From an uncultured Bacilli bacterium (GTDB taxonomy: Bacteria; Bacillota_I; Bacilli_A; RF39; UBA660): a DNA stretch of 32,423 nucleotides. Position numbers and translations under genes: made by a program. Shown piece after piece: positions 9,632 to 17,700 of this stretch (within the stretch, counting starts at the first letter, position 1; every line of letters starts with the position of its first letter). The notes beneath the pieces are model-generated. The model was not told the origin of the DNA. It was given only the letters and a program-made list of their open reading frames with translations, and ran no database searches. Location of the stretch: NCBI GenBank assembly GCA_949439935.1, contig CASRZA010000010.1:1-32423 (forward strand), read 5' to 3'.

Positions 9632-10812
9632 CTCTTATCACTTCCGTTCATGATTTTCCTTAAATCGATATTAGAAGGACAAAGGTAGTTGCACAAGCCA
9701 CATCCGATACACTTATCATAGTACTCTTTCTTCACACGTCCATCGTGGTCATAAACATATTTCGGATTAAGCCCCATAGGACAATTTTTAGAACATAACC
9801 CGCACTTGATACACTTTTCGATTTCTTGCTCGGTGTGTTTCATGACGAGTACTCCATCGACATTCAAATCGACGATGACTTTTAAACTGTTTACGAGATT
9901 TCCGCTTAACATTCCATTCATATATACATCGACTTGTTCTTCAGTAAAGTTAAATTTAGTGACGAATACCTCCGACAATAAAACTCCTAGTTTTACTTTG
10001 ACGACGCCTTTCGGATTTACGGCATCCCCTGTTATAGTTATCACTTTCTCAGTTACAGGAATTTCCCTTTTGATAGTTTCAAATATGAGTCCGATTTCGA
10101 CTATATCAAAAACGATCGTTTCATCAGAAGAAAATTTTTTCTTTAAAACTTCAGCCATACCATTTGGATATGCATCGTTTACGAGTTTTAATTTTATATT
10201 AGGATATGTACCCAGTAAACTCACGAGCTCGCCGATCAGCTTTTCCTCATTATTTTTAACGACTAGCAATATATCGCTTGCTTTCATGCAAGTTCCTAAC
10301 AGATCTATCGTTTCGAGAAGTTCGTCTAAATTATCCTTAAATATATAAGATTTATTGCCAAAATAAGGCTCATTTTCGACACCGTTTATCAATATAGTCT
10401 TACACTTCGAAGAAACTTTCTCGCTTATATAAGTATCTTTGTATTGTAATGAAGTGTCACTAAGAACTCTTAACAATTCTTTCTTTGTATAACTATTTAT
10501 ATATTTTTTAGCACTTTTTCTAACTCTAATACTCTCTTTAAAATCGTTTTCTACCACTAAACTCGAAATCATACCTTCTTTGTAAAAAGGCATCTCCTTC
10601 AATCCTAAAACACGTCCACTTACACTCGAATACATTGCATGTCCGTGACTATCCATCGCAATTATATCGTTTTTATAGACGTATTCGTTATCGCGTACTT
10701 TAAGTTTAAAGCCTTTACGAATCGGAACAAATATAAATTTAGGATTTAAAAATTCAAACATTTGATCTTCTAATTTTATGCTAGAATCCTTTTTAATGGT
10801 AACTTCTTGCAT
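9628..10812 (-). CDS. RnfC-like electron-transport protein with two 4Fe-4S clusters (ORF extends to a GTG at 10821; ATG at 10812 preferred)
   Basis: INGVENEPY, SLBB-like GDAVNPKGVVKVKLG, CIKCGLCSKNCP and CIGCGLCNYLCP. Confidence 0.85.
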   Translation of the reverse strand: MQEVTIKKDSSIKLEDQMFEFLNPKFIFVPIRKGFKLKVRDNEYVYKNDIIAMDSHGHAMYSSVSGRVLGLKEMPFYKEGMISSLVVENDFKESIRVRKSAKKYINSYTKKELLRVLSDTSLQYKDTYISEKVSSKCKTILINGVENEPYFGNKSYIFKDNLDELLETIDLLGTCMKASDILLVVKNNEEKLIGELVSLLGTYPNIKLKLVNDAYPNGMAEVLKKKFSSDETIVFDIVEIGLIFETIKREIPVTEKVITITGDAVNPKGVVKVKLGVLLSEVFVTKFNFTEEQVDVYMNGMLSGNLVNSLKVIVDLNVDGVLVMKHTEQEIEKCIKCGLCSKNCPMGLNPKYVYDHDGRVKKEYYDKCIGCGLCNYLCPSNIDLRKIMNGSDKR

Positions 10813-10828
10813 TTCATTCACCGATATA

Positions 10829-10834
10829 ATTATA
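10829..10834 (-). promoter_or_regulatory. Extended -10 promoter for the RnfC operon (TGGTATAAT)
   Basis: Minus strand AAGTTTGGTATAATTATATCGGTGAATGAAATG; a TG-N-TATAAT element just upstream implies a very short leader. Confidence 0.5.
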
Positions 10835-10864
10835 CCAAACTTACGAGAAAAAGTATATAGATTT

Positions 10865-10893
10865 AAAAAAGATTAATCGCTTTGATTAACCTC
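10865..10893 (-). terminator. Intrinsic terminator downstream of the surface-protein relic
   Basis: Minus strand TTAATC-AAAGC-GATTAATCTTTTTT. Confidence 0.7.
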
Positions 10894-10931
10894 CATGAAA
10901 TTCATTATTACTTACATTTCTAAAAGTGTAA

Positions 10932-11160
10932 TCAACTAAGACGAAACGGATCCGCAACTGTTCCTGTTCCTTTGAGCCGATTCAAGTAATCAGGTTTAAG
11001 ATTTATGACGAGTGTCACTGAACCGCTGTAACACATACGTTCAGTACAAGTGGCCGTTAGAATTGACAAAGAAAGCATAAGAGCTATAAATTCTAGAAAA
11101 ACCGTTCTTTTTTATCCACAGATTTGTAGATGCGTTTCCTCTTTTATAAAAGTAGCACTT
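10932..11160 (-). pseudogene. C-terminal relic of a surface protein (frameshifted)
   Basis: Frame a: RGNASTNLWIKKNGFSRIYSSYAFFVNSNGHLY*; frame b continues ..ERMCYSGSVTLVINLKPDYLNRLKGTGTVADPFRLS*. Matches the general xFFVNSxGxL...xPVINLKxD...GTGTxxDPxxx C-terminus of Firmicutes surface proteins, split by a frameshift. Confidence 0.65.
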
Positions 11161-11220
11161 TCGTTTTTGGGCTATAAATTGGAACGAAAAAAAACCTAAA
11201 AAAGGGGTTCATAATCAGTA

Positions 11221-12876
11221 TTAAGTAATCGTGAAGTTTGATGTTGTCAGTTTTGGATTAAAAGAAGCGTTGATTACCCAATCTCTCATATTAGTATTAC
11301 TAACTTTAATCATAATAGAAGAAGGAACTAATTGTAATATATAATCTTTTTCAGTTACTGAAGATACATTAAAATTTGAAATATTTAAATTAGTAAGGCT
11401 AGTACATCTAGAGAACATATAAGCCATATCTGTAACTTTACTCGTATTAAAATGGCTTATATCTAATGTTGAAACGTTCTTAAGGTGTTGAAACATCCCA
11501 TGCATGTTAGTCACTTTATTCGTATTAAAACTCTCTAAACCAATAATTTTTGTCAATTTGCTAATATAATCAAAATCGTTATGTTGGTCATACATATCAA
11601 ACATATGACTCATATCGGTAACATTGCTTGTATCAAAACTGCTTACATTTAAAACGGTTAAGTTCTTAAGAGCATTAAACATACCAGACATACTTGTTAC
11701 TTTACTCGTATTAAAATTTTCTAAACCTTTTATTTCTACCATTTTACTTACTGTATTATCAAAAGGCACAGACATTAAAAACATTTGCTCCATACTAGTT
11801 ACATTGCTTGTATCAAAACTACTTAAATTAAGCGATGTTAAGCTTTTAGCACCAACAAACATCGAACTCATATCAGTTACATTGCTTGTATTAAAGTTTT
11901 CTAAACCAACAATTTCTGTTAATTTGCTTGTAATGTACGTATCAGCAGTGTCGCTTTCATCGTACATAAAAAACATTCCTCTCATATTTGTAACATTACT
12001 TGTATCAAAACTACTTAAATCAAGTGTAACTAAACTTTTATTCGCTGAAAACATCCAACTCATGTCAGTAACTTTACTTGTATTAATATTCTTTAAATTT
12101 AAGGATTCTAAATTTCTATCATTAGTAAACATCCCGTCCATTTTAGTGACATTACTTGTATCAAAACTGCTTAAGTCTAATGAAGTTAAATTGTAACACC
12201 TACCAAACATTGCAGTCATATTTGTAACGTTGCTCGTATCTAAATTAGATATGCCTTCAATTCGTTCTAATGCAGTAAATCTATAAAAGAAGTAGCCCAT
12301 GTTAGTATTTGCAGCTATTTTGCCATTCGCTTGTATGTAAGCATTATATTTAGTGCTATCTGTTTCAGTAGGAACGAGATAACTCATTATGCTTCCATTT
12401 TGAGCAACAGACATATCATATATCTTTGTCGCACCGCTTTTTGGATTTAATTTATTTTCTAATACTATCTTTACGATATTATCCTTATCTCCCCATATTT
12501 TTTCTGTAGAGGTTCCACTTTGTCGCGCAATCATCTCTCCCGCTATTTCTAATTCCTTATCAAAATATAGATTACATGCATCTGCGTGGCTTACCTTTAA
12601 ACTTATCACTTTCGTAGTTGGATCTTGTGATAAAATTCCTCCATTTTTACATGTGCTTTTCTCCAAGTTTAGAAAATATCCATCTCTCGGAAATTCTTTC
12701 GAAGCACTCGTTTGATAATTCCCCTCTTCATCTTGGATATACATCGCGATCATTTCTTTTTTATTTTGATCTACTTGAAAATCGTCAGGTTTATTCAGTA
12801 AGTTATAACCTAAGCTCCCTGCTATCACTATTCCTACGCTTCCCATAACTATCAACTTTTTCTTAAATTTTTGCAT
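11221..12876 (-). CDS. BspA-like surface protein with DUF285-type repeats
   Basis: N-terminal membrane/signal segment and many LxLSSFDTSNVTxMxxMF repeats. Confidence 0.92.
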   Translation of the reverse strand: MQKFKKKLIVMGSVGIVIAGSLGYNLLNKPDDFQVDQNKKEMIAMYIQDEEGNYQTSASKEFPRDGYFLNLEKSTCKNGGILSQDPTTKVISLKVSHADACNLYFDKELEIAGEMIARQSGTSTEKIWGDKDNIVKIVLENKLNPKSGATKIYDMSVAQNGSIMSYLVPTETDSTKYNAYIQANGKIAANTNMGYFFYRFTALERIEGISNLDTSNVTNMTAMFGRCYNLTSLDLSSFDTSNVTKMDGMFTNDRNLESLNLKNINTSKVTDMSWMFSANKSLVTLDLSSFDTSNVTNMRGMFFMYDESDTADTYITSKLTEIVGLENFNTSNVTDMSSMFVGAKSLTSLNLSSFDTSNVTSMEQMFLMSVPFDNTVSKMVEIKGLENFNTSKVTSMSGMFNALKNLTVLNVSSFDTSNVTDMSHMFDMYDQHNDFDYISKLTKIIGLESFNTNKVTNMHGMFQHLKNVSTLDISHFNTSKVTDMAYMFSRCTSLTNLNISNFNVSSVTEKDYILQLVPSSIMIKVSNTNMRDWVINASFNPKLTTSNFTIT

Positions 12877-12902
12877 GTTAAAAGGTCCTGCTTTCTATTT
12901 AT

Positions 12903-12967
12903 CCGGACCTTGTGTTTTATCCGGACCTTGTGTTTTATCCGGACCTTGTGTTTTATCCGGACCTTGT
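12903..12967 (-). repeat. 18-bp tandem repeat (about 3.6 copies) in the 5' leader of the BspA-like gene
   Basis: ccggaccttgtgttttat units begin at 12903, 12921, 12939, 12957 (last partial); identical units. Confidence 0.95.
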
Positions 12968-12977
12968 CTACTCTTAA

Positions 12978-13007
12978 ATTCTAACCTTGACGGGCTACTC
13001 TTGTCAA
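12978..13007 (-). promoter_or_regulatory. SigmaA-type promoter of the BspA-like gene
   Basis: Minus strand TTGACA (13002-13007), 18-nt spacer, TAGAAT (12978-12983); both elements are kept in the left-edge duplicate. Confidence 0.75.
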
Positions 13008-13071
13008 GCTTTTTTCACCAAATTTTACATGTTTCAAAAATATTTTTTCGTAATTTTAAAAGATCATATAT

Positions 13072-13097
13072 TAAAAAAATTGACTATTTGAGTCAAC
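13072..13097 (-). terminator. Intrinsic terminator after the 181-aa gene
   Basis: Minus strand GTTGACT-CAAAT-AGTCAATTTTTTT. Confidence 0.75.
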
Positions 13098-13638
13098 TCT
13101 TTATCAAAAAATTATATAGTTTCAGATTTTTATCTATAGAAGCATCCTCCACAAATTTTAAAAGCTTATCTTTCGAATAACCGTCTACTTCACCTTCACA
13201 CAAAAAGTAAAGATATCTCTCTAAATATTCGTTATTACTACTCTTTATCGAACTGATTATATAATCCTTCATTTCTTGCTCTATTGCTAGATCATGAGAG
13301 TATTCTACCGCAGTCCCGTTCGTTTCAAATTCTATCGCACTAATCTTTAGATTAGAAGCAAACTCGCATACGTTCAACGATTTAGAGAATTCAAGAAAGC
13401 TTCTTCCTTTTATCTCGCCATCCTTAGAAAGTCTTAAAACGACTGCGTTTTTGGTGTCAGATATGAGCAGTGTTCCCGTTCTATCCTTAATCGTTCCACC
13501 TGTCGATAGTACTGATTTCAAGAGACTAGTCGATACTCTCTCTACTTTTTGATGCATTAAACTTGTCGATTCTGTCCACTCATATGCCTGTTTAGGACTT
13601 TCACTGAAAGAAACTCTCAAATTAAAACTATTTTTCAT
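13093..13638 (-). CDS. Hypothetical protein (181 aa)
   Basis: Intact ORF with RBS-like AGGAGGGAG upstream; no recognised domain. Confidence 0.65.
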   Translation of the reverse strand: MKNSFNLRVSFSESPKQAYEWTESTSLMHQKVERVSTSLLKSVLSTGGTIKDRTGTLLISDTKNAVVLRLSKDGEIKGRSFLEFSKSLNVCEFASNLKISAIEFETNGTAVEYSHDLAIEQEMKDYIISSIKSSNNEYLERYLYFLCEGEVDGYSKDKLLKFVEDASIDKNLKLYNFLIKS

Positions 13639-13639
13639 A

Positions 13640-13837
13640 TCAATTCTCCCTCCTAAAAGAATACATCACTAAAATTATACCCAAAAAAAGAATTAAGCAT
13701 TCCACTTTTGTCCCGATAAAACACAAATATTCTAAAAAAGTGTATCCGAGCGTCAACAAATTTGCATAAAACCACATGAAAGTGCCACCCAAACTGATCA
13801 AAAAAATTCCCGTTGAGTAGATAAAAAAACGTAAAAT
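13640..13837 (-). CDS. Small two-TM membrane protein (65 aa) with apparent ATT (or ATC) start; not in the ORF track
   Basis: Minus strand AAGGAG-TTGATATC-ATT TTA CGT TTT... gives (I)LRFFIYSTGIFLISLGGTFMWFYANLLTLGYTFLEYLCFIGTKVECLILFLGIILVMYSFRREN*, ending just before the 13638 start. Confidence 0.6.
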   Translation of the reverse strand: MLRFFIYSTGIFLISLGGTFMWFYANLLTLGYTFLEYLCFIGTKVECLILFLGIILVMYSFRREN

Positions 13838-13906
13838 GATATCAACTCCTTCGTTTTTTTGTTTCTAATAATTCACGATTTATTATATAATGAATTAGGT
13901 GATAAT

Positions 13907-14719
13907 ATGATTGAAATAATAAAATACTTGATATTCGGTCTAGTTCAAGGAATTACAGAACCCTTGCCAATAAGTTCGAGTGGACATTTAGTCTTAGTGC
14001 GATATCTATTTAACACGAACGCCTTTGACGACTTAAATTTTGAGATCCTTTTAAACTTTGCATCTTTTTTAGCAATATTCTTCTTATTCAGAAAAGATAT
14101 CTTTAAACTCATCTCTTCGTTCTTCCAGTATATATTTAAAAAAGAGGAAAGAAAAAAACCTGAGATAAAAGACAACTTCAAATATTGTTGGTTGATCGTA
14201 CTCGGTTGTCTACCTGCTGGAATACTCGGAGTTTTATTTAAAGATCATATCGAAAGCGCTCTGTCAAACGTCAAAATACTCGGGATTGCTTTCTTATTTA
14301 CAGCTTTGATGTTGTTCCTAGTTAGAAAACTGAATGGTAATAAAAAAGATAAAGACTTAACAGTTTTAGATGCGATTTTGATAGGACTTTTCCAAATGGT
14401 TGCTTTAATTCCTGGTATTAGTAGAAGTGGCGCTGTTTTAGTCGGCTGTCTAGTTAGAAACCTAGATAGAGAGACGGCATTAAAATATGCCTTCATGCTT
14501 TATCTTCCTGTATCGATAGGCTCTTTCTTATTGAGTGTAACCGATCTGTTAGAGGTCAGTTCTACTCTTTATCTGCCATATGGTGTCGGTTTTGTCGTAA
14601 CGACTATCATGACTTATCTCGCGTCCCTATGGTTCTTCGACATCGTAAAAAAAGGAAAACTGTGGAAGTTTTCCATATATCTAGTCATCCTTGGGTTGTT
14701 CATCTTATTCTTCGTTTAA
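13907..14719 (+). CDS. uppP: Undecaprenyl-diphosphatase UppP/BacA (start moved from 13859 to ATG 13907)
   Basis: LVQGITEPLPISSSGHLVL and PGISRSGAVLVGCLVRNLDRETALKYAFMLYLP; AGGTGA before ATG 13907. Confidence 0.93.
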   Translation: MIEIIKYLIFGLVQGITEPLPISSSGHLVLVRYLFNTNAFDDLNFEILLNFASFLAIFFLFRKDIFKLISSFFQYIFKKEERKKPEIKDNFKYCWLIVLGCLPAGILGVLFKDHIESALSNVKILGIAFLFTALMLFLVRKLNGNKKDKDLTVLDAILIGLFQMVALIPGISRSGAVLVGCLVRNLDRETALKYAFMLYLPVSIGSFLLSVTDLLEVSSTLYLPYGVGFVVTTIMTYLASLWFFDIVKKGKLWKFSIYLVILGLFILFFV

Positions 14720-14740
14720 CTAGCAAACCGCTAGTTTTTT
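14718..14740 (+). terminator. Intrinsic terminator of uppP
   Basis: AACTAGC-AAACC-GCTAGTTTTTTT. Confidence 0.8.
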
Positions 14741-14751
14741 TAAATTCGTTC

Positions 14752-17700
14752 TTATCTTTTAAAACTCAGCGTTTTAATTCTTTCTTGTTCAAAAAATATT
14801 AAGAATTTTAATACTTTCATCTGATCTTTACCACTCATAAAATCTCTATTGTTTATTCCGAACATCCACTCTAACGTTTCTAAATGTCTCCTCGACATCG
14901 CTGAACCAAATCTGTGAATAAAATCTAAAATAAATCCTCTATTTACACTTTCGAGTCTGATGTACTTGTCTGGAAAGCGTTCCATAATTAAGTCCATAGT
15001 GATAACTGTAGATACAAGTTGATTTATGCTAAACTTTCTATTCGCCCTTTGATTAAAATATCTATGATAATATACTTTGTGACTTGCCGTCATTTCACTT
15101 TCGTGTCTTGAATAATATTCACATATCTCCTCATAAGTAAACTCGCGGGCTTTTTTGACGCCAGCTTGCTTCTTCATCACAGCTAAAATGTAATCCCACA
15201 TTACATTTTTTAAATAACTCTCAGATATATCCAACGAAAGTTCATCGATGATAGTAGGTGCGTATTTTCTCTCTTCAAAAAACATATATATTACCTTTCT
15301 TGCTAAGTCCAAATCTCCATAATACAAGATATCTTCATCAAATTGATGCTCAAAATAATAATCATAATCGAACATCGAAATATCGCCAGCTCTATAATCT
15401 TTAAGAAAAGCCTTAAGTTTCCGAATAAAATAGACGACTTGATCGAAAGTAAGTCCATTTAATTCGGCAATTTTTTTATAAGATAATCCCTCTTCGAGAT
15501 GTTCTCTAAGAATTTTTTGGTCGGATTTAGAAAAATATTTGAGATATGGCTTTACGTCGTGTTCAAAAGAGAAAGCAGGCGTGATTTCTCCATTTTTGTA
15601 TTTAAACATAGTAAGAAATATCCTCTGCACTTTTCTTGTTAACGATTTTTCGCTGTAACCTAATAACTTGCAGAGTTCTTTAGTTCTTTTGTAAGAATAC
15701 CCTCCTAGTCCATACAAACTACACATTATTTGCCTATCCTGCTCGCTTATCGGAAGTCTTATATCGTCGAGTAACTCTGCAACGTCTCTCCTGCTCATAT
15801 ATATTAAAGGTGGATGAAAATAACCTACCTTCTTTCCGGCAATCTTGTGAAAAGCACTTATTCTATACCTGCTCACCGCTTCTTCAGTCATCTTAAGAGC
15901 AGTAACAGTTTCTTTAAAACTATATTTTCTACCTTCTAAATTGTATCTACTTTTAACTCCAAATCTTAAAGATAAAACTTTAAATTCCTCTTCGCTCAGA
16001 ATGACTTCTGACTGATGACAGTTGAGTTCCCGAGTCACATCGTCGAGAGTAATTTCCTGCTTTTTTAATTTAAACGCTAAAGCTGATGTATGTAACTTTT
16101 TTATGGATGTGATGACTTTATCTATGCTCGTCTCATATTTTTTAGCTATGTCTTCCATAGAATTCCCATTTAAATAATCTAATAATAGATTTTTCCCTTT
16201 ACACGGTCTCATCGAAGTGACATATTCAAGCTTCTCTTCCTTAGTCGTTCTAGGATAAGATTCCAATATACCATATCTAAACATGTCGATCTTTCTGATC
16301 GTATCTAATATTCTATTGTTCGCCTCATATCGTGAAAGTCCGAATTTTTTACCTACTTCTTCATAAGTCAAACCTTCCCTCAAATACATAATCGCCATCT
16401 TTCTGTGCTCACTGTTGATCGAACACATAGGATCGTCTAAATATTCTAAATAAATATCTTTATCTACATCTTTAGGAGGATTTTCCTTCAAGTATAACCT
16501 TAAAAGTTTTTTCCTACTGGATAAGTTTAAATTCCAGATATCCGTTTCACTTTTTCCAGTTATTTCAGCGATTTCTGAAAGAGTATATGGCTTACAATCG
16601 ACTCCATAATATAAGTCTAAACATCTTAACCCAAATTCCTCGATAGACTCACAAGCTCTGTCGCGAAGGGCCAAATACTTTTCCTTAGAAAATTTGTATA
16701 CAGAGTACGAACGAACATTATAATGTAATCTCTCTAGTTTCTCGCGAACATAATTTACATTGCTGACATCAAAATTCGGAAATTTACGAGCAAACTCCTG
16801 TTGAGATTTCGTATGAAAAACAAACGTTTCTAGAGCTGCATATTGTGCTGGCAAAAATTTATCTTTATTTTGAACTAAAGTTTCATAAAGCCTATTAACT
16901 GGCAAAACGGTACTACTTTTAAAACCGAATAATAGAGCATTCACTTCCCGTTCTACCTCGTCGACACTCACTAGCTTCTCGCTTTTCTGAAAATAATCAT
17001 GAACTAAACAAAGTGTTTTTCGATCGACAGATATACCCTTTTTTTGAATCTCTTCGACTATTTCATTAAAATCGATCGAGTCGTATCTTTGAGCGATAAG
17101 TCTTAAGAAATAATTATTTTGATTCGCGTCGGCATTTAAGTCTTCTAAAGATAAAATATTAGTTTTATATTTTTGTCTTATTTTCTCCTTTTGTATTTCA
17201 TAAGTACTGTCACTTTTTAACAGTTCTACTAAAAATTTGATGACATTGCCCAAATTTTTAATTTCCTCTGTAGTTTTATTCATGACAGATGCGTAATACT
17301 CGATATCGTATTCAAAAAGTCGAGTCAACCAAAGCTTATAAAGTCTTATTGCATCATCTTCTAAAATTCCTCTAAGAAAGTTAAACCTTAAAAAGGCTTC
17401 CTCATCGTAAGGCAAGATATTTGCTAATTCTACATTGCACTTGTCAAGGTACAGTTCGCTTCTAAATCCTTCTTTTGTAAAATACGATTTAATAATAGCT
17501 ATAGTCCTTTCAAATATCTGCCTGACTCTTTCTCTTGAAATTCCCAACTTTTTGCCAATATCACTTAAAGATAACCTTTCGTCCGCTAAAATAGAATGAT
17601 ATAAGACATAATATTGAATAGGAGTTAATTCTGCTTTTAGATAGACGAGAATCACTTTGTCAGTCATAAAATTTAAAAAGTTCTCGATGTGGTTGTCGAT

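Noticed and set aside
9806-10348. 180-aa plus-strand ORF antisense to the RnfC-like gene
   Set aside because: Low-complexity S/T/F-rich translation opposite a strongly supported gene. The same reasoning applies to the plus-strand ORFs at 389, 1008, 2215, 2943, 3906, 5087, 6115, 6427, 7708, 8308, 9186, 20407, 21342, 22697, 23366, 24124, 25343, 26081, 27197, 27752 and 29193.
10865-11220. Possible structured ncRNA (tmRNA, RNase P, SRP or riboswitch) in the gap before the RnfC operon
   Set aside because: No consensus core motifs recognised; the interval is better explained by a frameshifted surface-protein relic ending in a terminator.
12903-12967. Tandem repeat considered as a CRISPR array
   Set aside because: Units are directly contiguous with no unique spacers, and there are no cas genes.
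12875-13180. Plus-strand ORF 'MLKGPAFYLSGPCVLSGPCVLSGPCVL...'
   Set aside because: Artefact of the 18-bp (divisible by 3) tandem repeat read antisense; no RBS or domain support.
13945-14496. Minus-strand ORFs inside uppP
   Set aside because: Antisense to a clear uppP gene; no domain or RBS support.
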